Shown here: positions 9,131 to 17,781 of the stretch, piece after piece
Layout: every line of letters begins with the position of its first letter
Position numbering within the stretch: the first letter of the stretch is position 1
Assembly (NCBI RefSeq): GCF_014358015.1
Contig: NZ_JACONV010000004.1
Span: forward strand, 208,738 to 272,737
Source: Pseudomonas triticifolii
GTDB lineage: Bacteria; Pseudomonadota; Gammaproteobacteria; Pseudomonadales; Pseudomonadaceae
DNA length: 64,000 bases
Direction of reading: 5' to 3'
Translations under genes and position numbers: made by a program
Notes under the pieces: model-generated
Told to the model about the DNA's origin: nothing
Databases searched by the model: none
What the model saw: only the letters and a program-made list of their open reading frames with translations

Positions 9131-10525
9131 GTGAGCCGCACAGAAACCGATAGCATTGGCCCGATCGAAGTCCCTGAAGACGCTTACTGGGGCGCCCAGA
9201 CCCAACGCTCACTGATCAACTTCGCCATCGGCGATCAGCGTATGCCGCTGCCGGTGTTGCACGCACTGACGCTGATCAAGAAAGCCGCTGCCCGCGTCAA
9301 TAATCGCAACGGCGATCTGCCCGCCGATGTCGCCCGCCTGATCGAACAGGCCGCCGACGAAGTGCTGGACGGTCAGCACGACGCCCAGTTCCCGCTGGTG
9401 GTCTGGCAGACCGGCAGTGGCACGCAGAGCAACATGAACGTCAATGAAGTGATTGCCGGGCGCGCCAATGAACTGGCAGGCCAAGGCCGGGGCGGCAAAT
9501 TGCCGGTACACCCTAACGATCACGTCAACCGCTCGCAAAGCTCCAATGACTGCTTCCCGACGGCCATGCACATCGCCACGGCGCAGGCGGTGAAAGAAAA
9601 GCTGTTGCCGGCGATTGCCGAGCTGTCCACAGGGCTCGCCGAGCAATCGGCGCGCCACATGAAGCTGGTCAAGACTGGCCGCACGCACATGATGGACGCC
9701 ACGCCGATTACTTTCGGCCAGGAACTGTCGGGTTTTGTCGCTCAACTGGACTACGCGGAAAAAGCCATCCGCGCCACGCTGCCAGCGGTGTATGAGCTGG
9801 CTCAGGGCGGCACCGCCGTGGGCACCGGGCTGAATTCGCCCAAGGGCTTCGCCGAAGCCGTGGCTGCCGAGCTGGCTGCCTTGTCCGGGCTGCCCTTCGT
9901 CACCGCACCCAACAAATTCGCGGCGCTGGCCGGTCACGAGCCACTCACTGCGCTGTCCGGTGCGTTAAAGACGCTGGCTGTGGCGCTGATGAAAATCGCC
10001 AACGACCTGCGTCTGCTCGGTTCCGGACCTCGCGCGGGGCTGGCCGAAGTGCGCCTGCCCGCCAATGAGCCCGGCAGCTCGATCATGCCAGGCAAAGTCA
10101 ACCCGACGCAGTGCGAGGCGCTGTCGATGCTGGCGTGTCAGGTGATGGGTAACGACGTGACCATTGGCTTTGCTGCGAGCCAGGGCCATTTGCAGCTCAA
10201 TGTTTATAAGCCGGTGATCATCCATAACATCCTGCAATCAATCCGCTTGCTGGCTGACGGCTGCAGTAACTTCAATGAGCACTGCATCGCCGGCATGGAA
10301 GCTGATGCGGAAAAAATGGCGGAACACCTGGAGCGCGGCCTGATGCTGGTGACCGCACTGAACCCGCACATTGGCTACGACAAGTCGGCCCAGATTGCCA
10401 AGAAGGCCTACACCGAAGGCCTGACACTGCGTGAAGCTGCGCTCGCGCTGGGTTTCCTGACCGATGAAGAGTTCGACGCCTGGGTACGCCCGGACAAGAT
10501 GCTCGAGGCAGGCAGCAATGGCTGA
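9131..10525 (+). CDS. fumC: Class II fumarate hydratase
   Basis: 464-residue iron-independent fumarase, converting fumarate to L-malate in the TCA cycle as a homotetramer. The family signature [13 protein letters not shown] is present, as are [10 protein letters not shown], the SSND segment and the catalytic-region [11 protein letters not shown]. Length matches the family. The GTG at 9131 is chosen because AAAGGAG sits at ideal spacing; the reading frame stays open far upstream, but that part has no fumarase homology. The stop overlaps the start of the next gene (ATGGCTGA, 8 bases). Confidence 0.96.
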   Translation: MSRTETDSIGPIEVPEDAYWGAQTQRSLINFAIGDQRMPLPVLHALTLIKKAAARVNNRNGDLPADVARLIEQAADEVLDGQHDAQFPLVVWQTGSGTQSNMNVNEVIAGRANELAGQGRGGKLPVHPNDHVNRSQSSNDCFPTAMHIATAQAVKEKLLPAIAELSTGLAEQSARHMKLVKTGRTHMMDATPITFGQELSGFVAQLDYAEKAIRATLPAVYELAQGGTAVGTGLNSPKGFAEAVAAELAALSGLPFVTAPNKFAALAGHEPLTALSGALKTLAVALMKIANDLRLLGSGPRAGLAEVRLPANEPGSSIMPGKVNPTQCEALSMLACQVMGNDVTIGFAASQGHLQLNVYKPVIIHNILQSIRLLADGCSNFNEHCIAGMEADAEKMAEHLERGLMLVTALNPHIGYDKSAQIAKKAYTEGLTLREAALALGFLTDEEFDAWVRPDKMLEAGSNG

Positions 10526-11132
10526 CGCCAAAAGTGGCGCCACGCCGCTGGAAGGCAGCGGCAAACGCATCCTGATGGTCTATGGCACGCCCAAGACCGT
10601 CAGCTTGTGCCACGCCCTCGGCGAAGCCTACTCACAGGGCGCGCGCAACGAAGGCCATGTGGTAAGGGTCTTGAAGCTGGGGGAACTGGATTTCAATCCT
10701 ATCCTGCACCATGGCTACGAACAAAGTCAGGCGCTCGAACCCGACCTGCTCGGTGCTCAGCGGCAGATTCACTGGGCCGAGCATCTGGTGTTCGTTTATC
10801 CGGTCTGGTGGGGTGGGCTGCCCGCACTGCTGACCGGTTTTTTCGACCGGGTCCTGATGCCCGGTTTCGCCTTCAAGGCTCACGGACGTCGACATCCCTC
10901 CAATGAACTGCTCAGAGGCCGCACGGCAGAGTTGCTGGTGACCATGGACACCCCGCCTCGCTACTTCCACTGGATCTACGGTGCGCCGGCACATCGGCAG
11001 ATGATTCGCACGATTCTCGCGTTCTGCGGGATCAAAACCCAGCGCCTGACGGAGTTCGCGCCGGTGCGCACCTCGACCGAGGAGCAGCGACAACAATGGC
11101 TTCATCAGGCGCTCGCTCTGGGCAAGCGCTGA
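10518..11132 (+). CDS. NAD(P)H-dependent quinone reductase, flavodoxin fold
   Basis: 204-residue protein of the NAD(P)H dehydrogenase (quinone)/flavodoxin-like fold family, using FMN or FAD to reduce quinones by two electrons. Recognisable features are the N-terminal strand [14 protein letters not shown], the [21 protein letters not shown] flavin loop (residues 88-108) and a [11 protein letters not shown] segment. The ATG at 10518 overlaps the fumC stop by 8 bases with GAGGCAG upstream, so it is translationally coupled to fumC. Convergent with the EamA transporter. Confidence 0.87.
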   Translation: MADAKSGATPLEGSGKRILMVYGTPKTVSLCHALGEAYSQGARNEGHVVRVLKLGELDFNPILHHGYEQSQALEPDLLGAQRQIHWAEHLVFVYPVWWGGLPALLTGFFDRVLMPGFAFKAHGRRHPSNELLRGRTAELLVTMDTPPRYFHWIYGAPAHRQMIRTILAFCGIKTQRLTEFAPVRTSTEEQRQQWLHQALALGKR

Positions 11133-11138
11133 ATCGCT

Positions 11139-12098
11139 TCAAGCCTGCGCCAGCCTGGCCCTTCTCGCCCTGAGCCCCGCAACCAGTGACGGCCCCAGGG
11201 CCGTCAGTGCTGACCCCAGTACCACCAACAATGCACCGCCATAGCCCAGCGCATTGATCTCTTCGGCCTGCACGTAGGCTGGCCACAACCAGGCGGCAAT
11301 TGCCACCGTGCCCAACGTGATCAAGGGCGTCAGCGCCAGTGTCGCACTCACACGAGACGCCTCCCAGTGCGCCAGCGCTTCGGCGAAAGCACCATACGCC
11401 ACCAGCGTGTTCAGACAGCATGCGAGCAACAGCCAGCCTTGCAGCGGGCTCAGTTGCAAGGCCTTGGCAGGATGCGCCCACGGCGTGATCAAGAGCGCGC
11501 AGAACAGGTAGATCACCATCATGACCTGCAACGAATTCCACACCGTCAGCAATTGTTTCTGGCTTAACCCGTAGAAAGTCCAGACCACTGACGCCATCAG
11601 CACGATCAGCACACCCAGGGTGTAATCACCCAACGAGGTGAGCAACTCGACCAGCCGCTGATTGAAGAACAGCCCGAAACCGACCAGCAATATCGCAAGA
11701 CCGATGCCCTGCCCGATACTGAAACGCTCCTTGAACAGAAAGATGCTGCTGATCAGCATCAGAATCGGGCCGATCTGAATCAACAGCTGTGTCGTACCGG
11801 GGCTCAACATGCGCAGACCGACCAGGTACAGCATGTAATTACCCACCAACCCGAGCACAGCCATTAGCACCAGAACCTTGCCCCGACGCCCCAGCAGCTT
11901 GAAGCTGGGCAGGCGCTTGACCGAGGCCAGCCAGATAAACAGCACGGAACCGGACACCAGCAACCTGAACCAGGTCACCGTCACCGGGTCCATGGCCTGC
12001 AGCACCTGTTTGAGTTTGACGGGCAAAATGCCCCAGAGCAGCGCAGTCAACAACGCAAGACAAAGGCCATACACCCAGCGGCCAGAAGAGATGTGCAT
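11139..12098 (-). CDS. EamA/DMT family transporter
   Basis: 319-residue inner-membrane protein with about ten membrane segments arranged as two EamA repeats, the layout of the drug/metabolite transporter superfamily. The first repeat is marked by DPVTVTWFRLLVSG and the second by ASRVSATLALTPLITLG. The substrate (metabolite or amino-acid efflux are common) cannot be inferred. Its stop lies 6 bases from the convergent reductase gene. Confidence 0.88.
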   Translation of the reverse strand: MHISSGRWVYGLCLALLTALLWGILPVKLKQVLQAMDPVTVTWFRLLVSGSVLFIWLASVKRLPSFKLLGRRGKVLVLMAVLGLVGNYMLYLVGLRMLSPGTTQLLIQIGPILMLISSIFLFKERFSIGQGIGLAILLVGFGLFFNQRLVELLTSLGDYTLGVLIVLMASVVWTFYGLSQKQLLTVWNSLQVMMVIYLFCALLITPWAHPAKALQLSPLQGWLLLACCLNTLVAYGAFAEALAHWEASRVSATLALTPLITLGTVAIAAWLWPAYVQAEEINALGYGGALLVVLGSALTALGPSLVAGLRARRARLAQA

Positions 12099-12194
12099 CA
12101 GAGGTTCCGAAAAAGTCAGGACGAGCCCTTCATTCTAGGCGCTGATCCGCAAAGCGACAGTTACAGATGCACAGCGTTATGGCCACGAAGTGTT

Positions 12195-12800
12195 TTAATC
12201 ATGTTCACGCGAGCCATGGTTGCGCCGATAGGTCTCGCTGCCCATGGCCTGAATCTGACCCTCTATCAACGCATCGAATGGTTTGAGCAGCGCCTCGAAA
12301 GTCGCAGGTGCTTCCAGCGTCTGCAAGGCATGGACGATCGCCTCAAGCGTCGACAACGCATCCGGTCCTGGCGCTTTACGCAAGCGATAACGCGAAGCCG
12401 GAACATCGCCAAGCGTTACCCTCGGTAAAGCAGCCAGCAGCGGGTTCAGGTGCAGTAACTTGCGCGCCTTGCGCCACGTGCCATCGGGCACCACCAACAG
12501 GATGGGTGGCGCGTCGGCAGGCTGACACTCCAATGGTTGAGCCCCTTCGCCCGGAAACAGCAGACGGGCCTGATAACCGGGCGGCCTGAGCAAAGCCTCC
12601 AGGTCATCGAATACTTCCCCGACCTTCATTTGCGCATGGGTCAGCCCGAGCGCCGCAAGGCGTGCGGTGTTCAGTGCATGTCCCGCCTCGCTCGTGTGCT
12701 GCAATATCAGCACACGGGTTCGACTGTCCAGCTGCGGAATCAAGGCGCACAGGCAATGAGCGTCAGGGCGCAGGCAACGTTCACATCGGGCGCGGGGCAT
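12195..12800 (-). CDS. DTW-domain tRNA-uridine aminocarboxypropyltransferase
   Basis: 201-residue DTW protein. The family, including E. coli TapT/YfiP and TuaA, transfers the aminocarboxypropyl group of S-adenosylmethionine to tRNA uridines, forming acp3U. An N-terminal cysteine cluster CERCLRPDAHCLC probably binds zinc. The eponymous motif appears as PDGTWRKARKL, and RYRLRKAPG follows. Whether it acts on U47 like TapT is inferred. It is in the same orientation as the EamA gene, separated by about 96 bases. Confidence 0.88.
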   Translation of the reverse strand: MPRARCERCLRPDAHCLCALIPQLDSRTRVLILQHTSEAGHALNTARLAALGLTHAQMKVGEVFDDLEALLRPPGYQARLLFPGEGAQPLECQPADAPPILLVVPDGTWRKARKLLHLNPLLAALPRVTLGDVPASRYRLRKAPGPDALSTLEAIVHALQTLEAPATFEALLKPFDALIEGQIQAMGSETYRRNHGSREHD

Positions 12801-13008
12801 CTGTTTTCACTACTCTTTCTGAAGGCGCTGGCACGACATCGGATGGCAATGCCTGCCGCCTGTCGCGTAACGCGGCAGTTTAAACAACTCGGCCTCGTTG
12901 CGCCGACGCAATTGGCGGCCGCACTTTGGATTTCAGCTAGCCTCAATGCACAGGGCTGGTGACATGAAGTCCCCCTGCTGGATCACACGATCAACATCAG
13001 GGGCTCTC

Positions 13009-13323
13009 ATGAATCGCGAGGGGATCAAACAAAGGGTGCTGGATGCGCTAGGCATCATTCTGGTGGACAAGGCCGAAATCCGCGATGAAGCCACGTTCAG
13101 GGACCTGGTGCTGGACGACGCAGATGTGGATGAGCTGTTCAGCCAGTTGGGGCACGAATTCAATTTCGAGTTTCCCGAGTTCATTCGCCAACGCGCGCTC
13201 AACCGACCTCAGCATGTATCGCTGCCGATGGTGGTGGACCTGATTGTGTTGATGCACCAGGAATCGTTACAAGAAAAGGAGGAGCGGGAAACCAGGCACC
13301 GTCGCGCCCGTCGGCGACAGTGA
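13009..13323 (+). CDS. Acyl-carrier-like protein lacking the phosphopantetheine serine
   Basis: 104-residue protein, helical and acidic through about residue 85, ending in a strongly basic tail. The segment DLVLDDADVDELFSQLGHEF has the spacing of acyl carrier protein helix II, but the DSL serine is replaced (DAD). It therefore cannot be pantetheinylated at the usual position. The nearest idea is the DUF1493-type ACP-like group; I do not assign a function. The ATG at 13009 is chosen because the ACP-like fold starts there; an in-frame ATG at 12964 adds 15 atypical residues. Confidence 0.6.
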   Translation: MNREGIKQRVLDALGIILVDKAEIRDEATFRDLVLDDADVDELFSQLGHEFNFEFPEFIRQRALNRPQHVSLPMVVDLIVLMHQESLQEKEERETRHRRARRRQ

Positions 13324-13409
13324 CAGAACACCCTTATGTCGGGACGCTGGTGCGCCCCGATGCCATGGCGTTTTTGCACTGCCCTTGCGACAGCGCATGC
13401 GGGTCGGGC

Positions 13410-13532
13410 TTAGCGGCGCGGACGACGACGTGGGTCTTCAGTACGAACCGGTATTGGCTGTAGCTTCGGACGCTCGATCAGACCCAGCGCAACACCCAGA
13501 TCATGGAGCCATTCTTGCAGTTTGCTGTTCAT
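13410..13532 (-). CDS. Small basic protein, 40 residues (PA1414-like)
   Basis: Short ORF starting MNSKLQEWLHDLGVALGLIE and ending in an Arg-rich tail (RRRPRR). An AAGGGGG ribosome site lies just before the ATG at 13532. The amphipathic N-terminal helix and proline-rich basic C-terminus resemble small Pseudomonas proteins annotated as the PA1414 family; the resemblance is from memory, not from an alignment. It stands alone between the ACP-like gene (convergent) and rmuC. Function unknown. Confidence 0.6.
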   Translation of the reverse strand: MNSKLQEWLHDLGVALGLIERPKLQPIPVRTEDPRRRPRR

Positions 13533-13706
13533 AAAGCCCCCTTAAGGGAAAACACGGCAACCAACCTGTGCTGATCACTCAATAGAGATCATAGAAGCTT
13601 GTCATTGGTTCGCCGAGCATTACGGAAAACAATTTTCCCGATATGGGCAATGTGACATCTGCGGAGATTTCCATCTAGTCTTTGCGACGGACGGCCACTT
13701 GCCCAC

Positions 13707-15185
13707 TCATTCCGGCAACCGCACCAATCCTTCCTCATCGGTCATCGCGCGCTCCAGCAGATCCGGCGGCAGGCTCTTGCTGGCACGGGCGCCCAGCAGC
13801 TTGAGCTGTTCACTGCGACTGACCAGATTGCCACGCCCGTCAGTCAGCTTGTTGCGCGCCGCCGAATAGGCTTTATCCAGTTGCTGAAGGCGGCTGCCTA
13901 CTTCGTCCAGATCCTGGATGAACAGTACGAACTTGTCGTACAGCCAGCCGGCGCGCTCGGCGATTTCCCGCGCGTTCTGACTCTGGCGCTCCTGCTTCCA
14001 TAGACTGTCGATCACGCGCAAGGTCGCCAGAAGCGTCGTAGGGCTGACGATCACGATGTTTCGGTCGAAGGCTTCCTGAAAGAGGTTCGGTTCGGCCTGA
14101 AGCGCCGCGGAAAAAGCGGCCTCGATAGGCACGAAAAGCAGCACGAAATCCAGGCTGTGCAGCCCTTCAAGCCGCTTGTAATCCTTGCCCGAAAGCCCTT
14201 TGACGTGGTTCCGCAGCGACAGGACATGCTGTTTCAGCGCCGCCTGACCGATCACGTCATCATCCGCCGAGACATACTGCTGATAAGCCGTGAGACTGAC
14301 CTTGGCGTCGACCACGACCTGTTTATCGCCCGGCAGCATAATCAGCACGTCTGGCTGAAAGCGCTCCCCGTCGGGTCCCTTGAGGCTGACCTGGGTCTGG
14401 TATTCACGGCCCTTTTCCAGCCCTGCGTGCTCCAGCACCCGCTCCAGAATCAACTCGCCCCAGTTGCCTTGAGTCTTCTGGCCCTTGAGCGCCCGCGTCA
14501 GGTTGGTGGCCTCGTCGCTCAGACGCAGATTGAGCTGCTGCAGGCGCTCCAGCTCCTTGGCCAGGGAGAAACGCTCGCGGGCCTCGTTCTGGTAGCTTTC
14601 TTCGACGCGCTTCTCGAACGACTGGATCCGGTCCTTCAAGGGCGTGAGTAATTGCCCCAACTGCTGTTGACTGGTCTCGGCAAAGCGCTGTTCACGCTCA
14701 TCGAAAATCTTGCCGGCCAGCTCCGCGAACTGGGCGCGCAACTCATCTCGCGAGCCCTGAAGATCGTTCAAACGCTGCTGGTGACTGTCCTGTTGCTCGC
14801 GCAACTCCGCACCAAGGGCCGCGCATTGCGCGTCGAGACGGCGCAACTCGCTCTCTTTCGCCGCGCGCTCCTGAACCCAGCCCTGAGCGGCGTCGCGAGC
14901 GTTATCACATTCCTGACGCAACAACTCGACCTCTCGGCGCAAGGCCGCCAGATCCGCCTGCTTGGCAGCATTGGCCTGACCAAGGTCACTGATCTCGTCG
15001 CGGGCGGCGTCCAGTTGGGCATTGAGACCGTCCTGGGCCATTTGCGCCATGCTCAGACGCTCATCCAGAAGCGCTGTCTCGGCATCACGGCGCGTCAGTT
15101 GACCGTGCAGATGCCAGACCCAGGCCAGCAGCGGCAACCCTGCAGCACCGAGCCCTATCAACAGGCTGTTCAAGTCAAATGCCAT
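13707..15185 (-). CDS. rmuC: DNA recombination protein RmuC
   Basis: 492-residue RmuC. An N-terminal membrane anchor (about residues 7-24) is followed by a long coiled coil (about 30-215). The conserved nuclease-like RmuC domain contains GNWGELILERVLEHAGL and PGDKQVVVDAKVSLTAY, with the PD-(D/E)xK-type Asp and Lys. The family limits inversions at short inverted repeats in E. coli. GGAG lies six bases before the ATG. A DnaA-box cluster lies about 190-220 bases upstream. Confidence 0.93.
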   Translation of the reverse strand: MAFDLNSLLIGLGAAGLPLLAWVWHLHGQLTRRDAETALLDERLSMAQMAQDGLNAQLDAARDEISDLGQANAAKQADLAALRREVELLRQECDNARDAAQGWVQERAAKESELRRLDAQCAALGAELREQQDSHQQRLNDLQGSRDELRAQFAELAGKIFDEREQRFAETSQQQLGQLLTPLKDRIQSFEKRVEESYQNEARERFSLAKELERLQQLNLRLSDEATNLTRALKGQKTQGNWGELILERVLEHAGLEKGREYQTQVSLKGPDGERFQPDVLIMLPGDKQVVVDAKVSLTAYQQYVSADDDVIGQAALKQHVLSLRNHVKGLSGKDYKRLEGLHSLDFVLLFVPIEAAFSAALQAEPNLFQEAFDRNIVIVSPTTLLATLRVIDSLWKQERQSQNAREIAERAGWLYDKFVLFIQDLDEVGSRLQQLDKAYSAARNKLTDGRGNLVSRSEQLKLLGARASKSLPPDLLERAMTDEEGLVRLPE

Positions 15186-15868
15186 AACGACTCCATGCAG
15201 GCCGAATGAATGCCAGCCGCATTATGCGTAAAGCCTTCACAAAAATAGAGAGTGCATCAACGGCAGCGCCGCGAACGGGCTTTATAGACAGCGCGGGGGC
15301 GAATCGGGGGACGAGATTCTACTCGCTTTCGATGGCGGGCACACGTTCAATTCACAGCCTGTTTCAATCGGACAATCCACAGAAGCTGTGGATAACTCAG
15401 TGGACAACCCCCCTTTAACCCGCGCAAACGTAGACAGAATGGGGCTTGCGCTCAAACTGACGATTTTTTCACCAGTTAAAAAAAACGATGTTTTTCATTG
15501 ACTTAATAATTCACCATCATAAATCAAGCCCTTAGCGAAGCATGTGACAGTGATGTAGCAGCTTACGGCGCTAATGTGCACAACTCAAAAACCACCGATT
15601 TCAAAGGGTCTGAAAAAACGTTGCAGATAAGCATCAACTGCACTGCATTCTCAATGAACATGCAGCTTTCAGCGTGCTTCTCACCGTGCAACAACGCCCT
15701 TTCATACCCGCTCATTGCGCTCGTTGCGTGGCATAACGTCCTGCCCGGGACATAATGCGTGTGGCGCTGTCCAAGCCCTGCCTGAAGCACAGGCCGCGAA
15801 TTATCATCACGGTCTTTGCTGCCACGCACTTTTTCTCGGAACACTTTCTCGGAACGCTAAGGGACACG
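15186..15868. other. Gene-free stretch upstream of rmuC
   Basis: 683 bases without a convincing gene. It holds a DnaA-box cluster (separate entry) followed by an AT-rich tract at about 15461-15528 with runs of T and A. Several short frames cross it on both strands, but none has a ribosome site, codon bias or recognisable product. Confidence 0.6.
15373..15407. promoter_or_regulatory. Cluster of three DnaA-box-like nonamers
   Basis: TGTGGATAA at 15387-15395 is a perfect reverse-strand match to the DnaA box TTATCCACA. CAATCCACA at 15373-15381 is oriented head-to-head with it, the pair forming 8-bp inverted arms (ATCCACAG-AAG-CTGTGGAT). AGTGGACAA at 15399-15407 is a third, weaker copy matching 7 of 9. 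An AT-rich tract begins about 55 bases on. DnaA binding is inferred from sequence only. Confidence 0.5.
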
Positions 15869-16174
15869 ATGAGAGAAGTAGTGAAGTTCTTCGTGCTGCT
15901 GATGGCTGTCTGTGCCATTGCCGTTGGCGCGAGCATCGTTTTGCCGCCTCCAGACGGTGGCGTTTTCGCCTATACCGTGCTGTTATCGGCGATCGCTGTC
16001 GCGTTGATCATCTGCAGCGACCTGAGCAAAGGTCGTATCAACGACGTCGGCGACATCATGCGAGCAATAGAAAAGCGCAAACCGTTACGCCTGACCATCG
16101 CGGCCTACCTGCTCGGCTGTTCGATGGTCGCTTCTGCCACGGTGCTGCTCTATCGTATCGTCGGGCACTGGTAA
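15869..16174 (+). CDS. Small membrane protein of unknown function
   Basis: 101-residue protein with three hydrophobic segments (about residues 5-22, 30-47 and 73-95) and a short charged middle containing KGRINDVGDIMRAIEKRK. The ATG at 15869 is preferred over an in-frame GTG/ATG start at 15755 because AAGGGA precedes it and the upstream extension is not hydrophobic-protein-like. I do not recognise a family. It stands alone. Confidence 0.55.
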   Translation: MREVVKFFVLLMAVCAIAVGASIVLPPPDGGVFAYTVLLSAIAVALIICSDLSKGRINDVGDIMRAIEKRKPLRLTIAAYLLGCSMVASATVLLYRIVGHW

Positions 16175-16656
16175 GGGGATTATTTCCTTGACCCGCTTGC
16201 AATCCATCCAAACCTCGAATAGTATAGCCGCCGTTAGTACCAAGCTGAAAATCAATTCCGGTCGACAAGTCCCCCAGTGTTAGCTCTTTCCAAAGAAAGA
16301 GAATGCTGGCTACAAGGGATCGACCACCTCGATGGTTTCCAGGCATGACCCTTTCGCACATGTGAGCCACCTTGGCGGCAGTGCAGTTACGGCTATCATG
16401 TTCTGCTTCAACCAGCCTGCAATTGATCAGGATCTTCACCCGGAGCGTCGAACCTTTGCTCCTGTTGTGTTGCCTGCCCTCCTAAGTACCTACCAGCCAG
16501 CCAGAGCGCCATACGATCAAGCGCGCTTCAACTGACTGTCTTGTTCCAGTCAGGTTCTTCGCCCAGCCAGGCCTTACGACCCAATGCCGGCCCGCGTTTA
16601 CTGGAATCTTTATTTTTGCACGGTATTGTTCCGTGTTGATTCAGGAAACACCTAAC
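16175..16656. other. Gene-free stretch, possibly decayed sequence
   Basis: 482 bases with no convincing gene. A minus-strand frame (16056-16439) and a plus-strand frame (16332-16535) are open but lack ribosome sites, and the first runs antisense into a real gene. Codon use and base composition look less regular than in the surrounding genes. I find no repeat, transposase or RNA gene. Confidence 0.4.
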
Positions 16657-16881
16657 ATGACTCACCATAACCAGACCCAACACGCCATTCATACGCTGAC
16701 CAACGCGTTCGCACCACTGAATTGCCTGATCATGGCCGCCCGCAAAGGCTGCTTCAGCTTCACCATCGTCAACGAGCATGGCATCGCCCGTCACAGCGAA
16801 CGCCTGTACCCCGATCAGTACGCCAGCGCCGAACCGCTGCAGGCTGTGATCGAGCGGACCCGCCAGGCCCTTACCGCCTGA
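16657..16881 (+). CDS. Conserved-looking small hypothetical protein
   Basis: 74-residue soluble protein starting MTHHNQTQHAIHTLTNAF, with a mixed alpha-beta pattern and one strand-turn-strand (KGCFSFTIVNEHGIARHSERL). AGGA lies upstream of the ATG at 16657; an in-frame start at 16633 is possible. A rho-independent terminator follows 26 bases after the stop, supporting a real single-gene unit. The family is not recognised. Confidence 0.6.
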   Translation: MTHHNQTQHAIHTLTNAFAPLNCLIMAARKGCFSFTIVNEHGIARHSERLYPDQYASAEPLQAVIERTRQALTA

Positions 16882-16907
16882 GACGAACGCCTCGCTGCAC
16901 GACCCGG

Positions 16908-16936
16908 ACCTCGCCCCCACAGGCGAGGTTTTTTAT
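16908..16936 (+). terminator. Rho-independent terminator
   Basis: Stem ACCTCGCC / GGCGAGGT with a six-base loop, followed by a T run. It ends the 74-residue small gene. Confidence 0.85.
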
Positions 16937-17132
16937 TGTCTGGGATTTCTGGACCAGGCGGGTGAGTTAATCACTAACCGATCTATCCACTGGTCGGCAG
17001 AGCCGCAAACAATTTAAAAACAGACCTTTACACCGTAAATCTGACACTACACTTCAACTCAGGCGACCCAAGGCCGCTCCCGGTAGCCCCTGTCTGCACG
17101 CTCTACTGATCAGGGACCGTCGGTCACCTTTC

Positions 17133-17630
17133 ATGAGCGCCGACAGTATTATGGGTATCGCAGCCATAGAATTATGCCGTCACGTCATCCGCCCTACTCT
17201 TATTTATCTTGATCGTCGCAGCCACCGCGCCGAATCATTGCTGCTAGGCATTGCAGCCAGCCAGTCCGCCCTGGGTGCAGAACTCGACAGCCGCCGCGGA
17301 CACGGCCTGTACCGCATCCCCGAGCCCAGGCATCGGCAACTATGGGACGACTACCTGGCACGGGACCCAGATCTGGCCAGTCGCGTTCGTGGCCTGGCCA
17401 GTCAACATGCCTTTCTCAGCGGTCCGCATCTGGAACTGACTGTCAACCTGCGCTATTCCACCGCCATTGCCTGGATGATGATCGAAGCGCAAAACACCTC
17501 GCTACCCAGAGAAGACGACCCCATCGCCATGGCCAGAATCTGGAAAAAAGTTTTTCAGCCCCATGGTCGATTGCGGGATTTTGTCGCTTGCTGGAACGCC
17601 AGCGTCGCGCCCCTTTATTTACCGGCATGA
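17133..17630 (+). CDS. Hypothetical protein upstream of FadL porin
   Basis: 165-residue soluble protein beginning MSADSIMGIAAIELCRHVIR, with LLGIAASQSALGAELDSR, a GLYRIPEPRHRQLWDDYLA segment and a C-terminal FVACWNASVAPLYLPA. No domain is recognised. The same position, upstream of a FadL-type gene and glutathione peroxidase, is occupied by a hypothetical gene in P. aeruginosa (around PA1289). An ATG at 17151 is an alternative start. It is probably a phage-free core gene, since its codon use matches the neighbours. Confidence 0.7.
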   Translation: MSADSIMGIAAIELCRHVIRPTLIYLDRRSHRAESLLLGIAASQSALGAELDSRRGHGLYRIPEPRHRQLWDDYLARDPDLASRVRGLASQHAFLSGPHLELTVNLRYSTAIAWMMIEAQNTSLPREDDPIAMARIWKKVFQPHGRLRDFVACWNASVAPLYLPA

Positions 17631-17781
17631 GTAAAACCTTCGAATCCGGAGTTCGTGGCATTTCGCCGCATAATTTAAGGATTGTCCTACAAGAATAGCT
17701 CTAAATCGGGCTTCTCCGCCTATAGCGCGCCGTCGAAAATGTTGGTAATTTCCGACCGGTGATCACGAAGGAGCTCTAATA

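Noticed and set aside
13560..13590. TTGAG-TGAT-CAGCA near the small basic gene as an Anr box
   Set aside because: Only one half-site matches; the other has one base in five.
15206..15418. 70-codon plus-strand frame covering the DnaA-box cluster
   Set aside because: No ribosome site or recognisable product; the DnaA-box reading explains the conserved-looking sequence better.
16056..16439. Minus-strand frame of 127 codons in the 16.2-16.6 kb gap
   Set aside because: No ribosome site, runs antisense into the membrane-protein gene at 15869-16174, and no known family.
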